Below are positions 25,329-33,945 of a stretch of DNA of 64,000 bases, one piece after another. Location: contig NZ_STFX01000010.1 in the NCBI RefSeq assembly GCF_005222915.1, positions 62,001 to 126,000 on the forward strand, written 5' to 3'. The notes beneath the pieces are model-generated. The model saw only the letters and a list, made by a program, of their open reading frames with translations, was not told the origin of the DNA and searched no databases. How positions within the stretch are numbered: the first letter of the stretch is position 1; each line of letters opens with the position of its first letter. The translations under genes and the position numbers were made by a program. This DNA comes from Rhizobium sp. FKL33 (GTDB lineage Bacteria > Pseudomonadota > Alphaproteobacteria > Rhizobiales > Rhizobiaceae).

Positions 25329-26401
25329 CAGGGCGCCTCACCGGCAATTCGAACTGTTTGATCGTTGGAAAGCGAGTTGACGCCGGCGGTCACCACGCGC
25401 TCGCCGACTTTGAGGCCGGACAAAACGCTCACGCCGCCATTCTCGGCGGCCTCGATCGTGACCGTCCTCGTCGCGACTTTCTTCGTTTGGGGATCGACGA
25501 CCCAAACGAATTGAGCGCCGTCAGCGCCGCCGATGGCGCTCGCCGGAAGCCAGATTTCGTCCTTTTCCGGGCTGTCCTGGGTGGCGGTCACTGTGCTGCC
25601 CAGACGATAGTTCTCGGGCGGCGAATCCAAGGCGATCTTGGTTCGCAGCGATCGTGTTGCAGCGTCAGCCTGCGGCGCCGTCTCACGCACCTTGCCTTTG
25701 ACCCGGATTGCCGGGTTGGCCTGAAGCGTGACCACGAACGGTGTGCCGATAGCGGTCAACGCGTAATAGGTGTCCGGAATATCGACCACGGCGTCGCGGT
25801 CGCCCAGTCCGGCGACGGTAAGAATCGTCTGGCCCGCAGACACGACCTGACCGACTTCAGCCGAGACCGCCGAAACAACGCCGTCGACTTCAGACCTCAA
25901 TTCGGCGTAGCTCAACTGCTCCTGAGCCTTTGTCAGATCAGCTTGCAATTGTTTGACCGACGCTTCGGATGCCTCACGGGACTGCTGGGAATCTTCAAAG
26001 CTCTCTTTGGTCGTCGCGTTGGTTGCGAGAAGTTTTTTCTGGCGCTCTTCAGTCAACTTCGCAAGATCGAGCTTGGCTGTTTCGGACGCCAGGTCCGCTT
26101 TGGCTTTGTCGACTGCAAGCCGGAGACTGGAATCGTCGATCGTCGCAAGAACTTGTCCCTTGCGGACAACGTCGCCGACATTCACATTGCGAGCGGTTAT
26201 GCGTCCCAGAACCCGAAATCCCAGTTCAGCGCTGAACGCGGCTTCAACTGTGCCCGTGAAGCCGACCACTTCTGGATGCCGGATCTCCGCCACCATGGTC
26301 AGAACGGGACGAACAGGGGCTTCGGCGCCTTCATGCGATTGCTCGCATCCGGCCAGCGCCGCAACGATCAGGAGCAGCGGAGGAATGGTCGTGAGCTTCA
26401 T
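25328..26401 (-). CDS. RND periplasmic adaptor lipoprotein (second adaptor)
   Basis: 357 residues. Lipoprotein signal MKLTTIPPLLLIVAALAGC with a lipobox LAGC. Then a HlyD/AcrA-type fold: beta segment GFRVLGRITARNVNVGDVVRKGQVLATID, a coiled-coil hairpin around residues 90-165 rich in Glu/Lys/Ala, and a beta-barrel region with QTKKVATRTVTIEAAENGGVSVL and SGLKVGERVVTAGVNSL. The start overlaps the end of the upstream adaptor gene by 4 nt and its own stop touches the pump start, so translation of all three is coupled. It resembles but does not duplicate the first adaptor; two different adaptors per pump is the TriA/TriB pattern. Confidence 0.85.
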   Translation of the reverse strand: MKLTTIPPLLLIVAALAGCEQSHEGAEAPVRPVLTMVAEIRHPEVVGFTGTVEAAFSAELGFRVLGRITARNVNVGDVVRKGQVLATIDDSSLRLAVDKAKADLASETAKLDLAKLTEERQKKLLATNATTKESFEDSQQSREASEASVKQLQADLTKAQEQLSYAELRSEVDGVVSAVSAEVGQVVSAGQTILTVAGLGDRDAVVDIPDTYYALTAIGTPFVVTLQANPAIRVKGKVRETAPQADAATRSLRTKIALDSPPENYRLGSTVTATQDSPEKDEIWLPASAIGGADGAQFVWVVDPQTKKVATRTVTIEAAENGGVSVLSGLKVGERVVTAGVNSLSNDQTVRIAGEAP

Positions 26402-27525
26402 AGAGCGGCCTCGCCGGTAGTTGCGACTTTCTCGTCATTTCTCAGGAACTGGCCGCCTTCGACAACGAAAATATCGCCGGGCTTCAAGCCGTCCGCAAGC
26501 ACGACGTCGGCCTGATCGTAGCGCTCGACCGAGACCGTCTTGAGTGATGTCTTCATTGTTGCGGGGTCCACGAGCCAGACAGCGGGCTTGCCGTCGAGGG
26601 AATAGAGCGACTGCCATGGAATCTTGACGCGCTTGCTGCTCGCGAAACGGACATTTGCCACCACCGCCGAGCCGAGTGTCATTTCCGGAGGCGGATTTTG
26701 CAGGGCCAGTTTCACGAGAACCGTGCCCAGCGAGCGGTCCACGGCCGGGCTGACTTCACGGATCTTCGCCTTCACCTTGATGTCCGGGCGAGATACCGGA
26801 GAGATCTCGATCTCCGGCGGGATCCCCCGAGCGCTCAACACATTTTCCTGCACGTTGAAAACCGCGTCGAGTTCTCCGTCATGCGCGAGCGTAAAGGCGG
26901 CCGTGGACGGTTGAACCACCTGACCGGCTTCGATGTTGCGCGCAGTGATGGCGCCATCCGCGTCAGCCCGAAGCACCGTCTGCTTGAGGGTGTCTTCGGC
27001 CGTCGCGAGAGACGCCAGCGCAGCGGAGAGGTCGTTCTGGGCCGACTGGTATTCCTGTATCGCACTGTCCAATTGCTGGCGAGAGAGGGCGCCGGTTTCG
27101 GCAAGCGCCTTGCGTCTTTTCAGAACGGATTCGGCGATGCGGAGACTGGCTTGCTGAGATTCCACTGCGGCGCGCGACGACGCCACATCCGCGCGCTGTT
27201 CGGTGTCGTCAAGCGTTGCGAGGATCTGCCCGCTTTTCACCCGATCTCCCACGCCCACATAACGCGCATTGACGCGCCCGCTCACTTTGAAGGAAAGGTC
27301 GCTTGCTATGCGCGGTTTGATTTCGCCCGCTCCCGAACCTTCTTCCGCATCGGCCTCCAGCGCAGCCTTCTGGACGGCGACCAATGGAATGGTTGGCGAC
27401 GAAGCAGTTTTCTGCGCGTCGCAGGCGGACAGGGACACGAGTGCCAGGCCCAAAAATAGAAAGCGAGATATGGAGGGAATTTCGGAAAACCTCCAGATAT
27501 TTGGTTCTGCGTCGCTTTCCAGCAT
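26398..27525 (-). CDS. RND periplasmic adaptor lipoprotein (first adaptor)
   Basis: 375 residues. A basic/polar lead followed by RFLFLGLALVSLSAC gives a lipobox-type signal ending at Cys. The lipoyl-like domain reads SFKVSGRVNARYVGVGDRVKSGQILATLDD, a helical hairpin follows, and the C-terminal barrel ends with FVVEGGQFLRNDEKVATTGEAAL. It begins the three-gene efflux operon, divergent from a TetR gene 95 nt away. The two adaptors differ in length and sequence, so they probably form a heteromeric collar rather than being a recent duplication. Start choice is uncertain by some codons. Confidence 0.8.
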   Translation of the reverse strand: MLESDAEPNIWRFSEIPSISRFLFLGLALVSLSACDAQKTASSPTIPLVAVQKAALEADAEEGSGAGEIKPRIASDLSFKVSGRVNARYVGVGDRVKSGQILATLDDTEQRADVASSRAAVESQQASLRIAESVLKRRKALAETGALSRQQLDSAIQEYQSAQNDLSAALASLATAEDTLKQTVLRADADGAITARNIEAGQVVQPSTAAFTLAHDGELDAVFNVQENVLSARGIPPEIEISPVSRPDIKVKAKIREVSPAVDRSLGTVLVKLALQNPPPEMTLGSAVVANVRFASSKRVKIPWQSLYSLDGKPAVWLVDPATMKTSLKTVSVERYDQADVVLADGLKPGDIFVVEGGQFLRNDEKVATTGEAAL

Positions 27526-27552
27526 GGCGCCTTCCCATAGAAGTGTTAATTT

Positions 27553-27572
27553 TATTCATCGATTGTTGAATA
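27553..27572. promoter_or_regulatory. Inverted repeat, candidate TetR operator
   Basis: TATTCA (27553-27558) and TGAATA (27567-27572) flank an 8-nt centre; 16 of the 20 positions are symmetric. It lies in the 95-nt space between the divergent adaptor and TetR genes, where it could control both. Confidence 0.5.
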
Positions 27573-27620
27573 TATGTCTGGGAAGCGCTATTGTTGTCAA
27601 GCCTCTGGAGGGAATGAAAT

Positions 27621-28268
27621 TTGATCGATGACAAACGAGGGCAAGAGCGAGGCCGGGGGCGGCCCCGGCGTGGCGAGGGCCATGACAGGAAAGGGCTTCT
27701 CGAAGTCGCGCTTGCATGCTTCGCGGATAGCGGATTCGAAAACACTTCGCTTCGGACGATCGCCACACGGGCTCGGGTCGATGTCGCGCTGATATCTTAC
27801 CACTATGGATCAAAACTGGGCCTCTGGACGGAGGTCGTGGCCAGCGTAGGGGAGGAATCCCGAGCCCGTCTGGCGGGGTTTTTGAGCGAATGTGAAGGGC
27901 GCGGCGATCGGGAGCGCATTGCGCACGTCTCAGCGCGGATCGTCGATATGATGAGCGAGAAGCCGCAGTTTGCTCGGCTGATGGTTGCCGAAATGATCGG
28001 CGCCGAAGACGAGGCGCGAAGCGAGGTCATCGAAACACGGCTCGTCAGACCAATGCTGGCTCTTCTCCTGCCGCTCTTGGGAGAAGAGGGGCGGGATTCC
28101 AACGAACAGGCCCCCGACGGCGCGTTGAGATTGATTGCATCTTTCGTCATGGGGGGGCTGGTCATCTCGACCCGTCCGTTCCTGTCCAGATTGACGCCAG
28201 TCGCAAGCGACGAAGTCCGCCTGCAAGCTGTTGTCAGTATGTTGATGACAAGATTGCTGAGCGCTTGA
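27621..28268 (+). CDS. TetR-family regulator, probable repressor of the adjacent efflux operon
   Basis: 215 residues. The first codon is TTG with GGAGGG 8 nt upstream; no in-frame ATG is available near it. HTH: DRKGLLEVALACFADSGFENTSLRTIATRARVDVALISYHYGSKLGLW, a standard TetR signature. A C-terminal domain for ligand binding follows. It is divergent from the RND operon and shares a candidate operator with it, the usual layout for AcrR/TtgR-type control in which a pumped compound releases the repressor. Confidence 0.8.
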   Translation: MIDDKRGQERGRGRPRRGEGHDRKGLLEVALACFADSGFENTSLRTIATRARVDVALISYHYGSKLGLWTEVVASVGEESRARLAGFLSECEGRGDRERIAHVSARIVDMMSEKPQFARLMVAEMIGAEDEARSEVIETRLVRPMLALLLPLLGEEGRDSNEQAPDGALRLIASFVMGGLVISTRPFLSRLTPVASDEVRLQAVVSMLMTRLLSA

Positions 28269-28478
28269 AGACCTGCGCGCACGGCAGGTTCCCCTGATTT
28301 GCACAGTTGCTTTATTGGCCCTGAAGGCTTGATTGTCTTGGGTTTCGCTGTGGCTGCCAGTGTGACTGGTCTCCAGTGCGCCGTGGTCCAGAGGGATGGA
28401 TGTTGCAATTTCGCATAGAGCCAATAGTCTGGCGCCGCGCCAGAGGGGAAACTGGCGGTTAAAAAGAAAGGTGCTGCA

Positions 28479-30080
28479 ATGAGCGTCCATCCCTATTTCA
28501 AGTCCATCAATCGTCTTCTGCTCGGAGGCGCGCTGGCCATGTCGCTGGCGCTGCCAGCCTTGGCCGAAACCGTGATCCGTCGCGGCAATGGCGGCGAGCC
28601 GCAATCGCTCGACCAGGCGCAGATTTCGATCGATATCGAAGGCTTCATCATCCGCGATCTGTCGGAAGGCCTGACCGTCTACGACGCCAAGGGCAAGGTC
28701 ATTCCCGGCACGGCCGAAAGCTGGACCGTCTCAGAAGACGGCAAGGTCTATACCTTCAAGATCCGTGACGCGGCCAAGTGGTCGGATGGTTCGCCGGTGA
28801 CCGCCGCCGACTTCGTCTATTCGATGACGCGCCTGCTCGATCCGGCCACTGCCGCCGGCTACGCCAATATCCTGTATCCGATCAAGGGCGCCGAAGCGTT
28901 CAACCAGAAGAAGGCGAAGGCGGAAGACCTCGGCCTCAAAGCCGTCAATGACAAGACGCTGGAAATCACGCTTGAGCGCCCGACGCCCTATTTTCTGCAG
29001 TTGATGACCCATTACACGGCTCTGCCAGTCAACAAGGCCAGCATTGAGAAAGACGGCAAGGACTTCACCAAGCCGGGCAAGATGGTCACCAACGGCGCCT
29101 ATATGCTGACCGAATATGTGGCCAACGACCACGTGACCGCCGTCAAGAATCCGCATTATTGGGATGCGGCGAATGTGAAGATCGACAAGGTCATCTACAA
29201 TCCGTCCGAAGACCAGGCCGCCACCGAGCGCATGTTCGAGAACGGCGAGCTGGATATCGTCTACCAGTATCAGGCCGATCAGCGCGACTTCCTGAAAAAG
29301 AAGCTCGCCGAAGACCATGTTTACGCCACTCCCGCGCTTTCAACCTACTACTACGCTTTCGACACCCGTCATGAACCCTTCAGCGACGTGCGCGTGCGCA
29401 AGGCGCTGTCCATGGCGATCGATCGCGATTTCCTCGCCGAAAAGATCTTCGGCGGCGCGCAACTGCCCGCTTACAACCTCGTGCCCCCGGGCATGGAAGG
29501 CTACACCGCGCCCAAGTTCGACATCGCCGACATGGACCAGCTCGACCGTGAAGACGCCGCCAAGGCGCTTCTCAAGGAAGCCGGCTATGGCGAAGGCGGC
29601 AAGCCGCTGAAGATCGACATCCGCTACAACACCAACGAAAACCACAAGAAGGTCGCCATCGCGGTCGCCGATATGTGGAAGGCCATCGGCGCGACGGTGA
29701 CGACGCAGAATCTCGACGTCAAGGCGCATTACGCTTATCTGCAGGAAGGCGGACAGTTCGACGTCGCCCGCGCCGCCTGGGCGGCCGACTACGCCGATCC
29801 GGAGAACTTCCTCAACCTGCTCGTCTCGACCAACAAGGCCTTCAACTACGGCCATTGGGTCAACGCCAAGTTCGATGAACTGATGAAGGCGTCTTACGAG
29901 GAGCGCGACCCGGCCAAGCGCATGAAGATCCTGGCTGACGCCGAGGCGATCGCGCTGAATGAATATTCCATCACCCCGATGATGAACTACGCCAGCCTCT
30001 GGCTGGTCAGCCGCAAGGTGAAGGGGTTCGAGGAAAACACCGTCAACGAACACCTGACCAAATATCTCTCGATCGAGTGA
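28479..30080 (+). CDS. ABC transporter substrate-binding protein, peptide/nickel family
   Basis: 533 residues. Sec signal peptide of about 30 residues (NRLLLGGALAMSLALPALAETV). Mature part begins GNGGEPQSLDQAQISIDIEGFIIRDLSEGL, the SBP_bac_5 (OppA/DppA) signature, and contains the usual SDGSPVTAADFVYSMTRLLDP and FVIDP-type segments (YADPENFLNLLVS). It captures oligopeptides or similar compounds in the periplasm for the permeases downstream. AAGAAAGG precedes the ATG. It is separated from the permease gene by a strong hairpin, which suggests more binding protein than permease is made. Ligand cannot be told. Confidence 0.85.
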   Translation: MSVHPYFKSINRLLLGGALAMSLALPALAETVIRRGNGGEPQSLDQAQISIDIEGFIIRDLSEGLTVYDAKGKVIPGTAESWTVSEDGKVYTFKIRDAAKWSDGSPVTAADFVYSMTRLLDPATAAGYANILYPIKGAEAFNQKKAKAEDLGLKAVNDKTLEITLERPTPYFLQLMTHYTALPVNKASIEKDGKDFTKPGKMVTNGAYMLTEYVANDHVTAVKNPHYWDAANVKIDKVIYNPSEDQAATERMFENGELDIVYQYQADQRDFLKKKLAEDHVYATPALSTYYYAFDTRHEPFSDVRVRKALSMAIDRDFLAEKIFGGAQLPAYNLVPPGMEGYTAPKFDIADMDQLDREDAAKALLKEAGYGEGGKPLKIDIRYNTNENHKKVAIAVADMWKAIGATVTTQNLDVKAHYAYLQEGGQFDVARAAWAADYADPENFLNLLVSTNKAFNYGHWVNAKFDELMKASYEERDPAKRMKILADAEAIALNEYSITPMMNYASLWLVSRKVKGFEENTVNEHLTKYLSIE

Positions 30081-30135
30081 TCCTGACCGGGCTCGCGTAC
30101 GCGGACCGTTTTCGGAACACGGGCGCGGCCCAGAC

Positions 30136-30158
30136 GCCGCCGTCGTCACGACGGCGGC
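30136..30158 (+). terminator. Attenuator hairpin between binding-protein and permease genes
   Basis: GCCGCCGTCG (30136-30145) and CGACGGCGGC (30149-30158) are perfectly complementary around a 3-nt loop and are followed by only TTT. This fits partial termination or 3'-end protection of the binding-protein message, raising its level over the permeases. Confidence 0.65.
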
Positions 30159-30189
30159 TTTCGGCCATTTCGCAATCGAGGAGGCGCCC

Positions 30190-31113
30190 ATGTTGCGTTT
30201 CGTTTTCTTGCGGCTTCTGTCCGCGCTTCCGACGGTGTTTATCGTCGTGACCCTGTCTTTCTTCATGATCCGGATCGCGCCAGGCGGTCCCTTCAATCTC
30301 GAACGTCCGCTGGAGCCGCAGGTGCTCGCCAATATCAAGGCGGTCTATCACCTGGATCAACCGCTCTGGGCTCAATATTTCTATTATCTCGGCAATGTGC
30401 TGCGCGGGGATTTCGGCCCGAGCTTCATCTACAAGGACTACACCGTCGCCGAACTCATCCTTCAGGCGCTGCCCTATTCGATGATCCTCGGGGCCTGGGC
30501 GCTTGTCATCGCCGTGCTCGGCGGCGTTGTCATGGGCGTCTATGCCGCGCTTCGACAGAACACCTGGCCGGATTACGCGCTGATGGCCTTTTCCGCGCTC
30601 GGCAACACCGTGCCGAATTTCGTGATCGGGCCGATCCTGACGCTGATCTTCGCCGTCGCGCTCCAGCTCGTGCCGACCGGCAGCTGGGGCGATGGCGGTT
30701 TCCGCAATCTCGCTCTGCCGGTGATCGTGCTGGCCCTGCCGCAGCTTGCGGTGTTCGCCCGTTTGACGCGCGGCGCTATGATCGAGGCCTTGCGCGCCGA
30801 TCACGTCCGCACGGCGCGCGCCTATGGCCTGCCGGCGTCGAGCGTGGTTGGTCGCCATGCGCTCCGGGCCGGTTTGATGCCGGTCATCTCCTATCTGGGC
30901 CCGACGGCGGCATCGGTGCTGACCGGATCAATCATCGTCGAAACCCTGTTCTCACTGCCCGGTGTCGGCCGCTATTTCGTGCTCGGCGCGCTCAACCGCG
31001 ATTACACGCTTGTGATGGGCACAGTGGTGCTGATCTCCGTGTTCATCGTCGTTCTCAATCTTCTGGTGGATGTCATTTACGCGTTCATCGATCCGAGGGT
31101 GCGCTATGAGTGA
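30190..31113 (+). CDS. ABC transporter permease, OppB type
   Basis: 307 residues with six predicted helices. The N-terminus MLRFVFLRLLSALPTVFIVVTLSFFMIRIAPGGP is the typical DppB/OppB start, and the EAA-like coupling segment appears as IEALRADHVRTARAYGLPASSVVGRHALR. It forms the membrane channel with the next gene product. Start is preceded by GAGGAGG. Its stop codon overlaps the start of the next gene. Confidence 0.85.
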   Translation: MLRFVFLRLLSALPTVFIVVTLSFFMIRIAPGGPFNLERPLEPQVLANIKAVYHLDQPLWAQYFYYLGNVLRGDFGPSFIYKDYTVAELILQALPYSMILGAWALVIAVLGGVVMGVYAALRQNTWPDYALMAFSALGNTVPNFVIGPILTLIFAVALQLVPTGSWGDGGFRNLALPVIVLALPQLAVFARLTRGAMIEALRADHVRTARAYGLPASSVVGRHALRAGLMPVISYLGPTAASVLTGSIIVETLFSLPGVGRYFVLGALNRDYTLVMGTVVLISVFIVVLNLLVDVIYAFIDPRVRYE

Positions 31114-32248
31114 CATGACCCATCCCGCCACGCCGCCATTGGAAAGCCCCGATACCGGCAGGGGCCGCAGCCTGACGCGACTGGCGCTCGTCCGGCTCAG
31201 CCGCAACAAGGCCGCTGTCGCGAGCATTTTTGCCTTAGCGCTGGTCGCGCTCATCTGCTTCCTCGGCCCGCTCTTCAACCCGCATGGTTACGCCGATATC
31301 TATCCGAGCTATGTCGCCGTCCCGCCCAGTCTGGAGCAATATCCGCATAAGGACACGATGGAGCCGGTGATGAAGGCGGCCGTGGAACGTGGCCGCGCCG
31401 AGATGGAGAGCTTCGAGGTCGACGGCTCGACCTATACGGTTCGGCTCAAGGCGGAAAAAACCATTGATCCCCGCATTGTGCGCTATCTCGATCGCCCAGA
31501 TGAATTCGACGGGGCCGAGATCACCGAGACCGGCGCCGATGGCCTGACCGCCACCGTCAAAGGACGTATAAACGGTCAGTACTTCCTGCTCGGCACCGAT
31601 CGAAACGGCCGCGACATGCTGGCCCGCATCATGGTGGGTGGGCAGATCTCGCTGATGGTTGGCATTCTCGCCACGCTGGTGTCGCTGGTGATCGGCGTCG
31701 TCTATGGCGCGATATCCGGCTATCTGGGCGGCCGCGTCGACAATATCATGATGCGGCTTGTTGAGATCCTCTACTCGCTGCCGTTCATCTTCTTCGTCAT
31801 CATGCTGGTGGTGTTCTTCGGCCGCCATATCGCGCTGATCTTCATTGCCATCGGGGCCATCAACTGGCTGGATATGGCGCGGATCGTGCGCGGGCAGACG
31901 CTCGCCATCAAACGCCGCGAATTCGTCGGCGCGGCGGTGGCCATGGGGCTGACCGACGGGCAGATCATCCGCCGGCATATCATCCCCAACACGATCGGAC
32001 CGGTGGTGGTGTTCGTGACCCTCCTTGTGCCGCAGGTCATTCTGCTCGAAAGCTTCCTGTCCTTCCTTGGACTTGGCGTTCAGGAGCCGCTGACCAGCTG
32101 GGGCGTGCTGATCGCAGAAGGTGCGAGCTCCATCGAGGCGGCGTCCTGGCTGCTTCTCTATCCGTCGCTGTTTTTCGTCGTCACGCTCGTTGCCCTGAAC
32201 TTCATCGGCGACGGCCTGCGCGACGCATTCGATCCGAAGGACCGCTGA
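31106..32248 (+). CDS. ABC transporter permease, OppC type, with a large periplasmic insertion
   Basis: 380 residues from the ATG at 31106, which overlaps the end of the upstream permease by 8 nt; the longer frame to 31070 is not needed. Helix 1 lies near residues 38-58. The conserved FLLGTDRNGRDMLARIM segment, usually 20-30 residues after it, appears only near residue 165, so about 100 extra residues (about 59-164, including YPSYVAVPPSLEQYPHKD and a segment around VDGSTYTVRLKAEKT) lie on the periplasmic side. The rest has five helices and an EAA loop (KRREFVGAAVAMGLTDGQIIRRHIIPN). YejE-like permeases also carry an insert there, so the transporter may belong to that type. Confidence 0.85.
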   Translation: MSDMTHPATPPLESPDTGRGRSLTRLALVRLSRNKAAVASIFALALVALICFLGPLFNPHGYADIYPSYVAVPPSLEQYPHKDTMEPVMKAAVERGRAEMESFEVDGSTYTVRLKAEKTIDPRIVRYLDRPDEFDGAEITETGADGLTATVKGRINGQYFLLGTDRNGRDMLARIMVGGQISLMVGILATLVSLVIGVVYGAISGYLGGRVDNIMMRLVEILYSLPFIFFVIMLVVFFGRHIALIFIAIGAINWLDMARIVRGQTLAIKRREFVGAAVAMGLTDGQIIRRHIIPNTIGPVVVFVTLLVPQVILLESFLSFLGLGVQEPLTSWGVLIAEGASSIEAASWLLLYPSLFFVVTLVALNFIGDGLRDAFDPKDR

Positions 32249-32250
32249 TC

Positions 32251-33843
32251 ATGACGGACACTGTTCTCGACATTCGCGACCTCCATGTCCGTTTCGACGG
32301 CGAAGACGGCGAGATCCATGCGGTCAAGGGCGTCAGCCTTTCGGTCGCCAAGGGGGAGACGCTGGCCGTGGTCGGCGAATCCGGTTCCGGCAAGAGCCAG
32401 ACGATGATGGCGGTGATGGGCCTGCTGGCGGCCAACGGTCGCGTGACTGGCTCGGCCCGCTATCGCGGCATGGAGCTGATCGGCCAGCCGGTCAAGACGC
32501 TCAACACCGTGCGCGGCGTGAAGATGACGATGATCTTCCAGGAGCCGATGACCTCGCTCGATCCGCTCTACACGATCGGCGATCAGATCGCCGAGCCGAT
32601 CCGTCATCACCGCAAACTCTCCAAGGCGGAGGCGCGGGCGCGGGCGCTCGAACTCCTCAATCTCGTGCGCATTCCCGATGCCGAGCGGCGGCTCGATTCC
32701 TATCCGCATGAAATGTCGGGCGGCCAGCGACAGCGGGTGATGATCGCGATGGCTCTTGCCAACGATCCCGAACTGCTGATCGCCGACGAACCAACGACGG
32801 CGCTCGACGTAACGATCCAGGCGCAAATTCTTGATCTCCTCAAGGAGTTGAAGGACCGCCTGGGTCTCGCGATCGTCTTCATCAGCCATGATCTCGGCGT
32901 CGTCAGGCGCTTCGCCGATCGCGTTGCGGTGATGCGGCGCGGCGAGGTGGTCGAGACGGGTGGAGCGGAAGCGATCTTCGCCGATCCGCAGCACGACTAC
33001 ACCAAGATGCTGCTGGCCGCCGAGCCGACCGGCCGCAAGGAGCCGCCGCCCGCGGATGCGCCGATCCTGATCGATGCGCGCAACATGTCGATCCGCTTCA
33101 AATATGGCGGCGATTTCCTCGGGCGCGGGGTGAAATATCTGACCGCCGTCGACAAGGTGTCGCTGATGCTGAGGGAGGGCCAGACGATCGGCGTGGTCGG
33201 CGAATCCGGCTCCGGCAAATCGACGCTCGGCCGCATCCTGCTGCGCCTTTATGACGGCGAGGGCAGGGTGGTGTTCTGTGGCAAGGACATCTCCAAGGCC
33301 GACAAGGCGGCGATGCGTCCGCTCCGTCGCGAGTTGCAGCTCGTTTTCCAGGACCCCTATGGCTCGCTCTCGCCGCGCATGACGGCGGGCGAGATCATCA
33401 CAGAGGGACTCTTGATCCACGAGCCGCATCTGAGCAAGGCCGAACGCGACCGACGAGCGATCGAGAGCTTGATCGAGGTCGGTCTCGATCCGAAGAGCCG
33501 CAACCGCTATCCGCACGAATTCTCGGGCGGACAGCGCCAGCGTCTCGCCATCGCCCGCGCCATCATCCTCAAGCCCAAGGTCATCGTGCTCGACGAGCCG
33601 ACCTCGGCGCTCGATCGGTCGGTGCAGAAGCAGATCATCGAACTGCTGCGGGATCTGCAGGCTAAGCACAGGCTCGCCTATCTGTTCATCAGCCATGATC
33701 TCGCGGTCGTCCGGGCGCTGTCGGACTATATCATGGTGATGAAGAACGGTCGCGTGGTGGAGCAGGGACTGACGGACGAGATCTTCGACCAGCCTTCGAT
33801 GGACTACACCAAGGAACTGATGGCGGCCGCCATGGGCGGGTAG
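32251..33843 (+). CDS. ABC transporter ATP-binding protein, OppD-OppF fusion
   Basis: 530 residues carrying two complete ATPase units in one chain. Unit 1: Walker [13 protein letters not shown], signature [14 protein letters not shown], Walker [13 protein letters not shown]. Unit 2: Walker [13 protein letters not shown], signature [14 protein letters not shown], Walker [13 protein letters not shown]. Both have the oligopeptide-transporter extension after the D-loop. Two-in-one proteins of this kind occur in YejF and other peptide importers. It starts 2 nt after the OppC-type gene and closes the operon, ending just before a hairpin at 33855. Confidence 0.9.
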   Translation: MTDTVLDIRDLHVRFDGEDGEIHAVKGVSLSVAKGETLAVVGESGSGKSQTMMAVMGLLAANGRVTGSARYRGMELIGQPVKTLNTVRGVKMTMIFQEPMTSLDPLYTIGDQIAEPIRHHRKLSKAEARARALELLNLVRIPDAERRLDSYPHEMSGGQRQRVMIAMALANDPELLIADEPTTALDVTIQAQILDLLKELKDRLGLAIVFISHDLGVVRRFADRVAVMRRGEVVETGGAEAIFADPQHDYTKMLLAAEPTGRKEPPPADAPILIDARNMSIRFKYGGDFLGRGVKYLTAVDKVSLMLREGQTIGVVGESGSGKSTLGRILLRLYDGEGRVVFCGKDISKADKAAMRPLRRELQLVFQDPYGSLSPRMTAGEIITEGLLIHEPHLSKAERDRRAIESLIEVGLDPKSRNRYPHEFSGGQRQRLAIARAIILKPKVIVLDEPTSALDRSVQKQIIELLRDLQAKHRLAYLFISHDLAVVRALSDYIMVMKNGRVVEQGLTDEIFDQPSMDYTKELMAAAMGG

Positions 33844-33854
33844 TTTTGGATTTT

Positions 33855-33878
33855 CGGGCGGCGCGTGATCGCCGCCCG
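33855..33878 (+). terminator. Hairpin at the end of the peptide-transporter operon
   Basis: CGGGCGGCG (33855-33863) pairs with CGCCGCCCG (33870-33878) around CGTGAT. T-runs precede rather than follow the stem, so it would terminate best from the other strand; for the plus strand it may only slow polymerase or protect the 3' end. Confidence 0.5.
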
Positions 33879-33910
33879 GCTATCCGTCATTGCCTCATAT
33901 CGGCAAGCGC

Positions 33911-33945
33911 TTGACAAGCGAATGCTGCCCTTCCACTGATACGGC
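33911..33945 (+). promoter_or_regulatory. Promoter directly upstream of the FecR-TPR-barrel gene
   Basis: TTGACA at 33911-33916 with an AT-rich ACTGAT at 33935-33940 as possible -10 (18-nt spacing). The start point would fall at about 33946, the ATG itself. No Shine-Dalgarno sequence is visible before the ATG, so a leaderless message is possible. Confidence 0.4.
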
